Part shown: positions 1-8,581 of the stretch, in pieces | Layout of the letters: each line of letters begins with the position of its first letter | How positions within the stretch are numbered: position 1 is the first letter of the stretch | NCBI GenBank assembly: GCA_905221545.1 | Contig: CAJNDO010000004.1 | Span: 122,269-186,268, forward strand | Reading direction: 5' to 3' | DNA: 64,000 nt | Origin: a bacterium | GTDB lineage: Bacteria; Bacillota; Bacilli; Lactobacillales; Streptococcaceae | Notes under the pieces: model-generated | The model's input: the letters and a program-made list of their open reading frames with translations, nothing else | Told to the model about the DNA's origin: nothing | Database searches by the model: none | Position numbers and translations under genes: made by a program

Positions 1-558
1 GGTGCGGTTTATGAAGTACTTGAAGAATTAGCGATTTCTGAATATATACTTTGTGCACATAGTTTGAGTGGAATTTTAGCTTGCAAATTGCTCAACAAAC
101 AAATTAAGTGTCAGGCTTTAGTAGCAATTGAACCGACAACTAAAAAAGTCATGTTTGCTGATTTTTCAGAAAATCCTTATCCAGAAATGGAAGAGCAGAT
201 GAGGCTGATTGAGGAGTGTGGTTCTGAACTCTATTTTAAGAATTTAACTCAAGCCACATTTAGCCCTGAAACTAATAAAGAAATCTGGGAAATAATGCAA
301 GAAAAAGGGTCAGAGTTGAAAAAGCAAGATTCAGGATTTCAGATATCTGGAGAAATTACTGAGGAAGATTTTGAGAATGTATCAATACCAGATTGTATTC
401 CTGTATTTATTTTCTGTCAGACTTATAGAGAAAAAGAGTACAGAGAATCAGAATATTGGACTTCCAATACTAAACTCATTTTAGGGGGGAATCACCATTA
501 TTTACAATGGTCAGAATCAGAAAAAATTGCGACTATTATTCAAAAGTTGTCAGAATAA
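1..558 (+). CDS. alpha/beta hydrolase, C-terminal part (5' end outside window)
   Basis: The reading frame is open from base 1, so the gene starts before the window; 185 codons are visible. Residue S21 of the visible part lies in AHSLSG, a nucleophile-elbow motif of alpha/beta hydrolases. The C-terminal GGNHHYLQW segment is where the catalytic His is expected. The substrate cannot be read from the sequence. It lies just upstream of rimM with about 30 nt between, so it may be co-transcribed with it. The assignment to the fold is inferred from these two motifs only. Confidence 0.75.
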   Translation, partial: GAVYEVLEELAISEYILCAHSLSGILACKLLNKQIKCQALVAIEPTTKKVMFADFSENPYPEMEEQMRLIEECGSELYFKNLTQATFSPETNKEIWEIMQEKGSELKKQDSGFQISGEITEEDFENVSIPDCIPVFIFCQTYREKEYRESEYWTSNTKLILGGNHHYLQWSESEKIATIIQKLSE

Positions 559-588
559 GATGGAAAGAAGGAGACTACAGGAGACAAG

Positions 589-1107
589 ATGAACTACTTT
601 AATGTTGGGAAAATCGTCAATACGCAGGGGTTACAGGGTGAGATGCGAGTATTGTCTGTGACGGATTTTGCAGAAGAACGGTTTAAAAAAGGGGCTGAGC
701 TGGCCTTGTTTGATGAAAAAGATCAGTTTGTTCAAACAGTGACCATTGCTAGCCACCGTAAACAGAAGAACTTTGACATCATTAAATTCAAAGATATGTA
801 CCATATCAACGCTATCGAAAAGTATAAAGGTTACAGTCTCAAAGTTGCTGAGGAAGATTTGAACGATCTAGATGATGGTGAATTCTACTATCACGAGATT
901 ATCGGTTTGGAAGTCTATGAGGGTGATAACTTGATTGGAACCATTAAGGAAATCCTGCAACCAGGTGCTAACGATGTCTGGGTGGTCAAGCGAAAAGGCA
1001 AGCGTGATTTGCTCTTGCCTTATATCCCACCAGTGATTCTCAATGTTGATATTCCAAATAACCGCGTCGATGTGGAAATCTTAGAAGGGTTAGACGATGA
1101 AGATTGA
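589..1107 (+). CDS. rimM: ribosome maturation factor RimM
   Basis: RimM is a 30S assembly factor that binds ribosomal protein S19 and helps mature the head of the small subunit. The 172-residue protein has the usual RimM length. Its N-terminal beta-barrel begins [17 protein letters not shown] and its PRC-barrel half contains [12 protein letters not shown] and GANDVWVV. The start follows a GGAGACA-type ribosome-binding site. It overlaps trmD by 11 nt, the usual rimM-trmD arrangement, which implies translational coupling. Confidence 0.97.
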   Translation: MNYFNVGKIVNTQGLQGEMRVLSVTDFAEERFKKGAELALFDEKDQFVQTVTIASHRKQKNFDIIKFKDMYHINAIEKYKGYSLKVAEEDLNDLDDGEFYYHEIIGLEVYEGDNLIGTIKEILQPGANDVWVVKRKGKRDLLLPYIPPVILNVDIPNNRVDVEILEGLDDED

Positions 1108-1816
1108 TATTTTAACCCTTTTTCCAGAGATGTTTTCTCCGCTAGAGCACTCAATCGTTGGAAAGGCTCGAGAAAAGGGGCTCTTGGATATCCAGTATCA
1201 TAATTTTCGAGAAAATGCTGAAAAGGCCCGCCATGTCGACGATGAGCCCTACGGAGGCGGTCAGGGGATGTTGCTCCGAGCCCAACCTATTTTCGATGCC
1301 TTTGATGCTATTGAAAAGAAAAATCCGCGCGTCATTCTCCTAGACCCAGCTGGCAAGCAGTTTGATCAGGCTTATGCTGAGGATTTGGCTCAGGAAGAGG
1401 AACTGATCTTTATCTGCGGTCACTACGAAGGTTATGATGAGCGCATCAAGACCTTGGTAACAGATGAGATTTCTCTAGGTGATTATGTCTTAACTGGAGG
1501 AGAATTGGCGGCCATGACTATGATTGATGCTACGGCTCGCCTGATTCCAGAAGTGATTGGCAAGGAATCGAGTCACCAAGATGATAGTTTTTCTTCAGGC
1601 CTTCTCGAATATCCTCAGTACACACGTCCCTATGATTATCGAGGTATGCTTGTTCCAGATGTACTGATGAGCGGGCACCATGAAAAGATTCGTCAGTGGC
1701 GCCTGTATGAGAGTTTAAAGAAAACTTACGAGCGCAGACCGGATTTGTTAGAACATTATCAACTGACAGCAGAAGAAGAAAAAATGCTGGCAGAAATCAA
1801 AGAGAACAAAGAATAA
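1097..1816 (+). CDS. trmD: tRNA (guanine-N1)-methyltransferase TrmD
   Basis: TrmD methylates N1 of G37 in tRNAs using S-adenosylmethionine and so prevents +1 frameshifting. The 239-residue protein has the SPOUT trefoil-knot motifs [21 protein letters not shown] and [10 protein letters not shown] in order. Its start lies inside the last codons of rimM, so it is probably translated by coupling. Length and motifs are those of a complete, functional enzyme. It is cytoplasmic. Confidence 0.98.
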   Translation: MKIDILTLFPEMFSPLEHSIVGKAREKGLLDIQYHNFRENAEKARHVDDEPYGGGQGMLLRAQPIFDAFDAIEKKNPRVILLDPAGKQFDQAYAEDLAQEEELIFICGHYEGYDERIKTLVTDEISLGDYVLTGGELAAMTMIDATARLIPEVIGKESSHQDDSFSSGLLEYPQYTRPYDYRGMLVPDVLMSGHHEKIRQWRLYESLKKTYERRPDLLEHYQLTAEEEKMLAEIKENKE

Positions 1817-1827
1817 AGGAGAAACCT

Positions 1828-2166
1828 ATGCAAGTAATCAAACGTGATGGCGAAATTGCTGAATTTAATCCAGATAAGATTTACCAAGCTATTTTAAAGG
1901 CGGCCCAGACTGTCTATGTATTGACAGATGATTTGCGTCAAAACCTTGCACAAGTCACTAAGAAAGTGGTTTTAGACTTGGAAGAGGCAAAGGTAGAACG
2001 TGCCACTATCAGCATGATTCAGTCTATGGTTGAACATCGTTTACTGGGTGCAGGTTATATTACCATTGCAGAACACTACATTTCCTATCGTTTACAACGT
2101 GACTTGGAAAGAAGTGGTTACGGAGATCATATCGCCGTTCATTTACATTTTGAACAAGTTCGCTAA
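1828..2166 (+). CDS. ATP-cone domain protein
   Basis: This 112-residue protein begins MQVIKRDGEIAEFNPDKIY, the typical opening of an ATP-cone, the nucleotide-sensing regulatory domain of ribonucleotide reductases and NrdR. Here the cone stands alone, with no zinc ribbon (as in NrdR) and no reductase domain. It has a clear GGAG ribosome-binding site 11 nt after trmD, so it is probably the last gene of that operon. A role in nucleotide sensing is inferred from the fold only. Confidence 0.85.
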   Translation: MQVIKRDGEIAEFNPDKIYQAILKAAQTVYVLTDDLRQNLAQVTKKVVLDLEEAKVERATISMIQSMVEHRLLGAGYITIAEHYISYRLQRDLERSGYGDHIAVHLHFEQVR

Positions 2167-2169
2167 GAG

Positions 2170-2206
2170 AAAAGAGTGGGATGAAGCAATTACATCTCAC
2201 TCTTTC
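2170..2206. terminator. bidirectional terminator after the ATP-cone gene
   Basis: The arms AAGAGTGGGATG and CATCTCACTCTTTC form a near-perfect stem around a 9-nt loop, followed by TTCTT. It sits between two converging genes and overlaps the 3' end of the minus-strand gene at 2197. Confidence 0.8.
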
Positions 2207-2517
2207 TTAAATCTATTTTTTTGGGCTGTTTGGACTGTTGAAGGGACAAATCGCAGGCGTTGAATATCGCTTATACGGATAATACGGGTTACATTTTTGG
2301 CAAAATTTTTCACGATAATTTGCTGGCGTTGCTGATCGTATTTGATGATATCACCTGTAAAACTTGTCTCAGACAAGATAAGATGAACAGCAGTTTGTTT
2401 CTGGATAGCCTCTTCAATAGTGGCTGTAAGGGAGTTGGTTTCAGTCTGGTCAGATTGGTCATGTCCATTTAAAAAGTCATGGATTTTATCTAGAACTTGC
2501 TGGAATTTAAGTTTCAT
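2197..2517 (-). CDS. conserved hypothetical protein, possibly YolD-like
   Basis: This 106-residue protein has no motif I can name with certainty. Its central part (TSFTGDIIKYDQQRQQIIVKN followed by RIIRISDIQRL) resembles the strand pattern of YolD-like or Sm-like beta-barrels. The N-terminus is a predicted helix with polar, Thr/Gln-rich sequence. It has its own promoter and a strong AAGGGAGG ribosome-binding site, so it is almost certainly expressed. No signal peptide or membrane segment is seen. Confidence 0.7.
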   Translation of the reverse strand: MKLKFQQVLDKIHDFLNGHDQSDQTETNSLTATIEEAIQKQTAVHLILSETSFTGDIIKYDQQRQQIIVKNFAKNVTRIIRISDIQRLRFVPSTVQTAQKNRFKKE

Positions 2518-2543
2518 ATTGGCCTCCCTTCTTTTATATCAAT

Positions 2544-2572
2544 ATTATATAAAATTTTCCTAAAATCTACAA
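2544..2572 (-). promoter_or_regulatory. promoter of the YolD-like gene
   Basis: On the minus strand TTGTAG is followed after exactly 17 nt by TATAAT, about 27 nt before the start codon of the gene ending at 2197. Confidence 0.75.
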
Positions 2573-2615
2573 GATTTTACGAATAAACTAATGAAAGCTA
2601 AAAAAGGAGAAGAAA

Positions 2616-2831
2616 ATGGCAGAATTTACATTTGAAATCGAAGAGCACTTGTTGACTCTTTCTGAAAACGAAAAAGGTTGGACCAAGGAAATCAACCGTG
2701 TGAGCTTTAATGGTGCCCCTGCAAAGTTTGATATTCGTGCTTGGAGCCCAGACCATACTAAAATGGGCAAGGGAATTACCCTCTCTAATGAAGAATTTCA
2801 AACCATGGTGGATGCCTTTAAAGGCAACTAA
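2616..2831 (+). CDS. YdbC-family PC4-like ssDNA-binding protein
   Basis: The 71-residue protein matches the YdbC family, which has the PC4/p15 transcriptional coactivator fold and binds single-stranded DNA as a dimer. Diagnostic features are the amphipathic strand pattern, KGWTKEINRVSFNG, FDIRAWSPDH and MGKGITLS. A GGAG ribosome-binding site lies 8 nt before the ATG. The last base of the stop codon is also the first base of a BOX repeat. Its cellular role in streptococci is not known to me. Confidence 0.88.
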   Translation: MAEFTFEIEEHLLTLSENEKGWTKEINRVSFNGAPAKFDIRAWSPDHTKMGKGITLSNEEFQTMVDAFKGN

Positions 2832-2936
2832 TACTCAATGAAAATCAAAGAGCAAACTAGGAAGCTAGCCGTAGGCAGTACTTGAGTACGGCAAGGCGAA
2901 GCTGACGTGGTTTGAATTTGATTTTCGAAGAGTATA
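2831..2936 (-). repeat. BOX element, boxA-boxC form
   Basis: This is a pneumococcal BOX repeat in minus orientation, running boxC to boxA on the + strand. It contains GCAAGGCGAAGCTGACG, the core of the classical BOX-A1R typing sequence, and the outer ends ATACTCAATGAAAATCAAAG and TTTTCGAAGAGTAT. At about 106 bp it fits boxA plus boxC with no boxB. It starts directly on the stop codon of the YdbC gene. Confidence 0.93.
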
Positions 2937-2953
2937 AGTTTTCAAAATGAAAG

Positions 2954-2992
2954 AAAAGGATACTGAGTCATGACAACTCGATATCCTTTTTT
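2954..2992. terminator. bidirectional terminator between the YdbC gene and bioY
   Basis: AAAAGGATA pairs with TATCCTTTT, with an inner GAGT/ACTC extension. An A-run on the left and a T-run on the right allow termination in both directions. It abuts the bioY stop codon. Confidence 0.85.
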
Positions 2993-3527
2993 AGTTAGCA
3001 AAGTAAGCTTGATTTTTAAGGCGTTGAAGTAGGGGACGGCTAATAAAACTAATAACAATAATTTTACCAAGATCTGGAATGATAAAGGGAATAACCCCCA
3101 CAACAAGAGTTTTTTCAAATGCCATTCCAGCTAGGAAATGCAAGCTTAGAATCCCGCCGACAAAGACAAGGGCATCACCCAAGAGGTTTGCAAGAAAAAT
3201 CTTGACAACTCCACTCTTGCTGTCAGTTAGAGATGAAGTAAGTCCAGAGTAAACAAGATAAAACCAAAGATAGCCCGCAGTAGGACCAACCAACGCCTGC
3301 AATCCAGCTCCACCTCCTGCAAAGACAGGAAGACCGATAGCACCTAGAAGAAGATAAAGTCCAACAGAAAGTACAGCCTCTCTCGGTCTAAAGACAGTAG
3401 CAATCAAGCCGATTGCAAAGTTTTGCAAAGTGAAGGGAACAGGTCCAATTGGAAGAGTGATTTGTGCCAATACAGCAATGAGAGCAGCCCCAATAGCAGG
3501 GATAGCATAAACGTGCGCTTTTTTCAA
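2991..3527 (-). CDS. bioY: biotin ECF transporter S component BioY
   Basis: BioY is the membrane substrate-binding component of an energy-coupling-factor biotin importer. The 178-residue protein has about six hydrophobic segments and the family signature LPIGPVPFTLQNFAIGL near residues 25-45. PTAGYLWFYL follows the mid loop. The start is TTG, preceded by GAGG at a suitable distance; there is no better ATG. The promoter overlaps a BirA-type operator, so repression by biotin-charged BirA is expected. The ECF module genes are not in this window. Confidence 0.95.
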   Translation of the reverse strand: MKKAHVYAIPAIGAALIAVLAQITLPIGPVPFTLQNFAIGLIATVFRPREAVLSVGLYLLLGAIGLPVFAGGGAGLQALVGPTAGYLWFYLVYSGLTSSLTDSKSGVVKIFLANLLGDALVFVGGILSLHFLAGMAFEKTLVVGVIPFIIPDLGKIIVISFISRPLLQRLKNQAYFAN

Positions 3528-3528
3528 A

Positions 3529-3562
3529 ATAGTTAACCTCGTTTCTAATTCATAGTAACTAT
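3529..3562 (-). promoter_or_regulatory. BirA-type operator of bioY
   Basis: The inverted repeat ATAGTTAAC, then 17 nt, then GTAACTAT matches the half-site pattern of Firmicute BirA biotin operators, with one base missing in the right arm. The right arm overlaps the -10 box and the left arm lies just before the start codon, as expected for repression. Confidence 0.75.
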
Positions 3563-3588
3563 TATACTCACAGGAACATCATTGTCAA
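3561..3588 (-). promoter_or_regulatory. bioY promoter
   Basis: On the minus strand a perfect TTGACA is followed after 16 nt by a perfect TATAAT, ending about 34 nt before the bioY TTG start. Confidence 0.85.
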
Positions 3589-3671
3589 CCAATTTTTAAA
3601 AACAAGGTAACAAAAACTGTAACAGCCGATTTGCTGACTGGGTAAGTTTTTTCATCAATTAGCAAATCATT

Positions 3672-3707
3672 AAAAAAGAAGCAGACACATTTGTATCAAC
3701 TTCTTTT
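3672..3707 (-). terminator. terminator of gor
   Basis: AAAAGAAG and CTTCTTTT form a stem just past the gor stop. On the minus strand it is followed by a run of six T. Confidence 0.75.
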
Positions 3708-3714
3708 GTTTCGA

Positions 3715-5061
3715 TTAACGCATGGTTACAAATTCTTCAGATGCAGTTGGGTGAATCGCCACGGTTGCATCAAAGTCAGCTTTGGTTGCTCCCATTTTGA
3801 TAGCAACAGCGAAACCTTGAATCATTTCATCAACACCGTAGCCAATTCCATGAAGTCCGACAACTTTTTCTTCTGAACCAGCTGTGATCAATTTGAAACG
3901 TGTTTCTTGACGGTTGCAAGTGCAAGCAGAGTACATAGAAGTGAAGCTTGATTTGTAAACCTTGATTTGGTCTTGACCGTATTCTTTAATAGCTTGCTCT
4001 TCTGTTAGCCCAACAGTTCCGATAGCAGGGTGTGAAAAGACAACGGTTGGAATAGTTGAGTAGTCCATTTTAGCAGTAGTTTTTCCGTTAAAGAGACGTT
4101 CAGACAAAGTGCGTCCAGCCTTGATAGCAACTGGAGTCAATTCTTTCTCGCCCGTTACATCACCTAGAGCATAGATTCCCTCAACAACAGTATTTTGGTA
4201 TTCATCCACTTGGATAAAGCCACGTTCGTTTAGAGTCACTCCAGCTTTTTCAAGTTGCAAGCCCTTAACGTTTGGACGGCGACCTGTAGCCCAGATAACT
4301 TGGCTAGCTGTGTGACTAGTACCATCTTCGAAATGAATGGTAATGCCTTCAGCAGTTTTTTCTAACTTGGCAGGGACTTTGTGAGTATGAAGTGGCAAGT
4401 TTGTTCTTTCCATTTCCTTGACCAAACCTTCAACGATGTAAGAATCAAAACCACGTAAAGGACGATCGCGACGAACAAAGAGGTCTGTCTTGACACCAAA
4501 AGTGTGGAGTACGCCAGCCAATTCAACGGCGATATAACCGGCACCTAGAATAGCAACTGACTCAGGAAGTTCTTCCCAAGCAAATACATCATCAGAAGAA
4601 CCACCTAGCTCTGCACCAGGAATATTAGGAATACTTGGATGGGCACCAGTAGCAATCACAATATGTTTAGCACGAATGAGTTCACCATTTACGCTGACAG
4701 TATGAGAATCTACAAATTCAGCATGACCTTCAATCAGGTCTACACCGTTACGTTTAAAACTACCGTCATAAGAAGAACGAGCGCGATCGATGTAGGCTTC
4801 ACGATTGTGACGTAGGGTTGCAAAGTCAAAGTTAAGATCAGTAGTCTTAAAGCCGTAGTCTTCTCCAAATTGATGGAAAGTTTCGGCGATTTGCGCTCCG
4901 TACCACATGATTTTCTTAGGAACACAACCGACGTTGACACAGGTTCCACCTAATTTCTTTTCTTCAATCACAGCCGCTTTGGCTCCGTGTTCACCAGCAC
5001 GGTTCATGGTAGCAATTCCTCCGCTACCTCCACCGATAGCAATGATATCATATTCTCTCAT
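3715..5061 (-). CDS. gor: glutathione-disulfide reductase
   Basis: This flavoenzyme reduces glutathione disulfide with NADPH and protects the cytoplasm from oxidants. The 448-residue protein has the FAD-binding GGGSGG at residues 10-15 and the redox-active disulfide in [13 protein letters not shown] near residues 39-51. It also has the NAD(P) motif [11 protein letters not shown] and the C-terminal HPTASEEF with the catalytic His of the dimer partner. Streptococci import rather than make most glutathione. Monocistronic, with its own promoter and terminator. Confidence 0.96.
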   Translation of the reverse strand: MREYDIIAIGGGSGGIATMNRAGEHGAKAAVIEEKKLGGTCVNVGCVPKKIMWYGAQIAETFHQFGEDYGFKTTDLNFDFATLRHNREAYIDRARSSYDGSFKRNGVDLIEGHAEFVDSHTVSVNGELIRAKHIVIATGAHPSIPNIPGAELGGSSDDVFAWEELPESVAILGAGYIAVELAGVLHTFGVKTDLFVRRDRPLRGFDSYIVEGLVKEMERTNLPLHTHKVPAKLEKTAEGITIHFEDGTSHTASQVIWATGRRPNVKGLQLEKAGVTLNERGFIQVDEYQNTVVEGIYALGDVTGEKELTPVAIKAGRTLSERLFNGKTTAKMDYSTIPTVVFSHPAIGTVGLTEEQAIKEYGQDQIKVYKSSFTSMYSACTCNRQETRFKLITAGSEEKVVGLHGIGYGVDEMIQGFAVAIKMGATKADFDATVAIHPTASEEFVTMR

Positions 5062-5115
5062 TGAAAACTCCTTTGTACTCTTTTAAATAGTAGAGTGTCA
5101 TTTTTTGATAGTCAT

Positions 5116-5144
5116 ATTCTATCTTTTTTTTGATTCGATTGCAA
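5116..5144 (-). promoter_or_regulatory. gor promoter
   Basis: On the minus strand TTGCAA is followed after 17 nt by TAGAAT, about 55 nt before the gor start. Confidence 0.7.
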
Positions 5145-5179
5145 AAATCTGCTACGTTTAAAAAAATTAAAGAAAAGGC

Positions 5180-5208
5180 TTGCAAAAAGGAAAAATAAAG
5201 TGTATTAT
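5180..5208 (+). promoter_or_regulatory. possible distal promoter upstream of the MacAB-like operon
   Basis: TTGCAA is followed after 17 nt by TATTAT. Immediately downstream is ATAACTAGTACAATA, a shape seen in GntR/YtrA-type operators. No regulator gene lies next to it, so its use is uncertain. Confidence 0.45.
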
Positions 5209-5257
5209 ATAACTAGTACAATAACGATAAAAATAAATTCCGAACAATAAGTGAATC

Positions 5258-5299
5258 CTGAAATGTCATTATTTCGTTCTGAAATGTTATTGTTTCAAA
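5258..5299 (+). repeat. tandem 21-bp operator-like repeat at the MacAB-like promoter
   Basis: Two adjacent 21-nt copies beginning CTGAAATG differ at only a few bases. Each holds an inverted pair of the form GAAAT-N6-ATTTC. The second copy covers the -35 box of the exporter operon, which suggests a pair of binding sites for a repressor or activator. Confidence 0.6.
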
Positions 5300-5318
5300 T
5301 TGATAATTTTTGTATAAT
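5290..5318 (+). promoter_or_regulatory. promoter of the MacAB-like exporter operon
   Basis: TTGTTT is followed after 17 nt by TATAAT, about 37 nt before the ATG at 5355. It overlaps the tandem 21-bp repeats. Confidence 0.8.
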
Positions 5319-5354
5319 ATTGTTAAGAACTTTAAATCAAAAAGGAGTTTCATT

Positions 5355-6557
5355 ATGAAAAAGAATCGTAAGGCTAAAAAGTGGCAATTGTATGCAGCAA
5401 TCGGTGCTGCAAGTGTTGTTGTATTGGGGGCTGGGGGCATTTTGCTCTTTAGACAACCTTCTCAAACCGCTGTAAAAGATGAGCCAACTCATCTTGTTGT
5501 TGCTAAGGAAGGAAGCGTGGCATCCTCTGTTTTGTTATCAGGGACAGTCACAGCAAAAAATGAACAATATGTTTATTTTGATGCTAGTAAAGGAGATTTA
5601 GATGAAATCCTTGTTTCTGTGGGGGATAAGGTTAGTGAAGGGCAGGCTTTAGTTAAGTATAGTAGTTCAGAAGCACAGGCGGCCTATGATTCAGCGAGTC
5701 GAGCAGTAGCTAAGGCAGACCGTCATATCAACGAACTCAACCAAGCACGCAATGAAGCCGCTTCAGCTCCGGCTCCACAGTTGCCAACGCCAGCAGGAGG
5801 CGAAGGAACTGCAGTGCAAACTCCAGCTCCAGTCGCAGGAAATTCAGTATCCTCTATTGATGCACAACTAGGTGATGCTCGTGATGCCCGTGCAGATGCA
5901 GCTGCGCAATTAAGTAAGGCTCAAAGTCAGTTGGATGCAATGACGGTTCTCAGTACACTAGAGGGAACTGTGGTCGAAGTCAATCGTAACGTTTCCAAAT
6001 CTCCAACAGGAGCTAGCCAAGTGGTAGTTCATGTCGTAAGCAATGAAAACTTGCAAGTTAAGGGTGAACTATCTGAATATAACCTTGCCAACCTATCTGT
6101 AGGACAAGAAGTAACCTTTACATCTAAAGTTTACCAAGATAAGAGCTGGACTGGTAAGATTAGCTACATTTCTGACTACCCTAAAAATAATGGAGAAGCA
6201 GCAAGTGCAGCGGCTGCAGCAACCGGTAATTCTGGCTCTAAATATCCATATACCATTGATGTTACAAGTGAAATCGGTGATTTGAAACAAGGATTTTCAG
6301 TAAGTGTTGAGGTCAAGAATAAGAGTAAAGCTATTTTGGTTCCTCTAACAAGTATTGTGACTGAAAATGATAAGAACTATGTCTGGGTGCTTGACGAGCA
6401 GAAAAAGGCTAAGAAAGTGGAAGTTGGTTTGGGCAATGCTGATGCAGACAACCAAGAAATCACTTCAGGTCTGACAAATGGAGTCAAGGTCATCAGTAAC
6501 CCAACGTCTTCTCTAGAGGAAGGAAAAGAGGTGAAGGCTGATGAAGCAACTAATTAG
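5355..6557 (+). CDS. MacA-like membrane fusion subunit of an ABC exporter
   Basis: This HlyD/MacA-type adaptor (400 residues) has one N-terminal membrane anchor at about residues 12-33. A lipoyl-like hairpin with DEILVSVGDKVSEGQ and a beta-barrel C-terminal half follow. The region around residues 135-170 is Pro/Ala-rich. I chose the ATG at 5355 because AAAGGAG precedes it; an in-frame upstream ATG lies in the -10 region. The homologous pneumococcal Spr0693-0695 (SP_0785-0787) system is known as a MacAB-like pump linked to antimicrobial peptide tolerance (from memory). It overlaps the ATPase gene by 17 nt. Confidence 0.92.
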   Translation: MKKNRKAKKWQLYAAIGAASVVVLGAGGILLFRQPSQTAVKDEPTHLVVAKEGSVASSVLLSGTVTAKNEQYVYFDASKGDLDEILVSVGDKVSEGQALVKYSSSEAQAAYDSASRAVAKADRHINELNQARNEAASAPAPQLPTPAGGEGTAVQTPAPVAGNSVSSIDAQLGDARDARADAAAQLSKAQSQLDAMTVLSTLEGTVVEVNRNVSKSPTGASQVVVHVVSNENLQVKGELSEYNLANLSVGQEVTFTSKVYQDKSWTGKISYISDYPKNNGEAASAAAAATGNSGSKYPYTIDVTSEIGDLKQGFSVSVEVKNKSKAILVPLTSIVTENDKNYVWVLDEQKKAKKVEVGLGNADADNQEITSGLTNGVKVISNPTSSLEEGKEVKADEATN

Positions 6558-7242
6558 TCTAAAAAATATCTGCAGAAGCTACCGTAACGGTGACCAAGAA
6601 TTGCAGGTTCTCAAAAATATCAACCTAGAAGTGAATGAGGGTGAATTTGTTGCCATCATGGGACCCTCTGGGTCTGGTAAGTCCACTCTCATGAATACGA
6701 TTGGCATGTTGGATACACCAACTAGTGGAGAATATTATCTTGAAGGTCAAGAAGTAGCTGGACTGGGTGAAAAACAACTAGCCAAGGTCCGCAACCAACA
6801 AATCGGATTTGTCTTTCAGCAGTTCTTTCTTCTATCTAAACTCAATGCTCTACAAAATGTGGAATTGCCCTTGATTTACGCGGGAGTTTCATCTTCAAAA
6901 CGTCGCAAGTTAGCTGAGGAGTATTTAGATAAGGTTGAATTGACAGAACGCAGTCACCATTTGCCTTCAGAATTATCTGGTGGTCAAAAGCAACGTGTGG
7001 CTATTGCGCGTGCCTTGGTAAACAATCCTTCTATTATCCTAGCGGACGAACCGACAGGAGCCTTGGATACCAAAACAGGGAACCAAATTATGCAACTTTT
7101 GGTTGATTTGAACAAAGAAGGAAAAACTATTATCATGGTAACGCATGAGCCTGAAATCGCTGCTTATGCTAAACGCCAGATTGTCATTCGAGATGGAGTC
7201 ATTTCATCTGATAGTGCTCAGTTAGAAAAGGAGGAAAACTAA
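6541..7242 (+). CDS. MacB-type ABC exporter ATPase subunit
   Basis: The 233-residue ATPase energises the three-gene exporter. Walker A is GPSGSGKST (about residues 40-48), the signature is LSGGQKQR and Walker B runs into ILADEPTGALD. The GEFVAIMGPSGSG and ALDTKTG pattern is that of the LolD/MacB subfamily. It starts inside the adaptor gene and ends 1 nt before the permease gene, so the three are translated as a unit. Intact, cytoplasmic face of the membrane. Confidence 0.95.
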   Translation: MKQLISLKNICRSYRNGDQELQVLKNINLEVNEGEFVAIMGPSGSGKSTLMNTIGMLDTPTSGEYYLEGQEVAGLGEKQLAKVRNQQIGFVFQQFFLLSKLNALQNVELPLIYAGVSSSKRRKLAEEYLDKVELTERSHHLPSELSGGQKQRVAIARALVNNPSIILADEPTGALDTKTGNQIMQLLVDLNKEGKTIIMVTHEPEIAAYAKRQIVIRDGVISSDSAQLEKEEN

Positions 7243-7243
7243 G

Positions 7244-8503
7244 ATGCAGAATCTGAAATTTGCCTTTTCATCTATCATGGCTCACAAGATGCGCTCTTTT
7301 CTCACTATGATTGGGATTATCATTGGTGTTTCATCCGTTGTTGTGATTATGGCTCTGGGAGATTCCATGTCTCGTCAGATCAATAAAAATATGACCAAGT
7401 CACAGAAGAATATCCATGTCTTTTTCTCGCCTATCAGAAGTAAAGATGGTTCTTTTACCCAAAAGCAATCAGCTTTGACAGTCTCTGGTAAAGAAGAGGA
7501 AGTCCATGTTGAACCGCCAAAACCGCAAGAAGCTTGGGTTAAGGAGGCGGCCAAACTTAAGGGTGTAGATAGTTACTATGTAACCAACTCGACCAATACC
7601 ACCCTGTCTTATAAAGATAAAAAGGTTGAGCGCGCTAGCTTGACAGGTGGAAATATAACATACATGAAGGCGGTTGAAAATGAAATTGTTGCAGGCCGCA
7701 GTCTCATAGCTCAGGATTATAAAGATGTGGCCAGTGTCATTTTGCTAGACCAAGAACTTGCTAATAGTTTGTTTGGATCTGCTCAAGAAGCTGTTAACAA
7801 GATTATAGATGTTGGGGGCTTTAGCTATCGTGTTATTGGTGTTTATACTAGCGATGAGGCCAAGGCTGTCAAGACATTTGGTATTGGTGGACTTCCCATT
7901 ACGACTAATATTTCTCTTGCCAATAACTTCAATATGGATGAAATTTCTGATATTGTTTTCCGAGTTAATGATACCAGTTTGACACCAACTGTAGGACCAG
8001 AATTAGCTAGAAAAATGACCGAAATTGCTAGTCTTCAACAAGGAGAGTATCAGGTGGCAGATGCGACTGCAGCCTTCCAAGAAGTACAACAACTTTTTGG
8101 ATTTATAACTACGATTATTAGTGCTATTGCGGGGATTTCTCTCTTTGTTGGAGGGACTGGTGTGATGAACATTATGCTTGTTTCGGTGACGGAGCGTACT
8201 CGTGAGATTGGTCTCCGTAAGGCTTTGGGCGCGACACGTGCTAATATTTTAATTCAGTTTTTGATTGAATCCATGATTTTAACCTTGCTTGGCGGAGTCA
8301 TTGGTTTGACAATTGCGACAGGCTTAACCGCTATAGCTGGTCTACTCTTGCAAGGTTTGATTGCGGGTATAGAAGTGGGAGTATCAATCCCAGTTGCCCT
8401 ATTTAGTCTTGCGGTTTCAGCTAGCGTGGGTATAGTTTTTGGGGTCTTGCCAGCCAATAAGGCATCGAAACTTGATCCAATCGAAGCCCTTCGTTATGAA
8501 TAA
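7244..8503 (+). CDS. MacB-type ABC exporter permease subunit
   Basis: The 419-residue permease has the MacB/FtsX architecture. There is one N-terminal membrane helix (about residues 18-42), a large extracellular domain (about 45-270) and three C-terminal helices. Diagnostic sequences are MIGIIIGVSSVVVIMALG, GVMNIMLVSVTERTREIGLRKALGA and LPANKASKLDPIEALRYE. AAAGGAGG lies just upstream. Substrate specificity is not visible; antimicrobial peptides or lincosamides are suggested by the pneumococcal homologue. Confidence 0.95.
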   Translation: MQNLKFAFSSIMAHKMRSFLTMIGIIIGVSSVVVIMALGDSMSRQINKNMTKSQKNIHVFFSPIRSKDGSFTQKQSALTVSGKEEEVHVEPPKPQEAWVKEAAKLKGVDSYYVTNSTNTTLSYKDKKVERASLTGGNITYMKAVENEIVAGRSLIAQDYKDVASVILLDQELANSLFGSAQEAVNKIIDVGGFSYRVIGVYTSDEAKAVKTFGIGGLPITTNISLANNFNMDEISDIVFRVNDTSLTPTVGPELARKMTEIASLQQGEYQVADATAAFQEVQQLFGFITTIISAIAGISLFVGGTGVMNIMLVSVTERTREIGLRKALGATRANILIQFLIESMILTLLGGVIGLTIATGLTAIAGLLLQGLIAGIEVGVSIPVALFSLAVSASVGIVFGVLPANKASKLDPIEALRYE

Positions 8504-8507
8504 GATC

Positions 8508-8539
8508 AACAAGATGGACACTCGTCTATCTTGTTTTTG
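8508..8539 (+). terminator. terminator of the MacAB-like operon
   Basis: AACAAGATGGAC pairs with GTCTATCTTGTT across a 4-nt loop and is followed by TTTTT. Confidence 0.9.
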
Positions 8540-8572
8540 TATGGATTTCCCTATCGAAATTTATTAAAAATG

Positions 8573-8581
8573 TGATATAAT
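8573..8581 (+). promoter_or_regulatory. metG extended -10 promoter
   Basis: TGATATAAT is an extended -10 element 45 nt before the metG ATG. No good -35 box is present. Confidence 0.65.

Noticed and set aside
5251..5358. A 35-codon GTG frame upstream of the MacA-like gene, ending in an ATGA overlap with it
   Set aside because: It has no ribosome-binding site, runs through the tandem repeats and the promoter, and would start upstream of the main transcription start.
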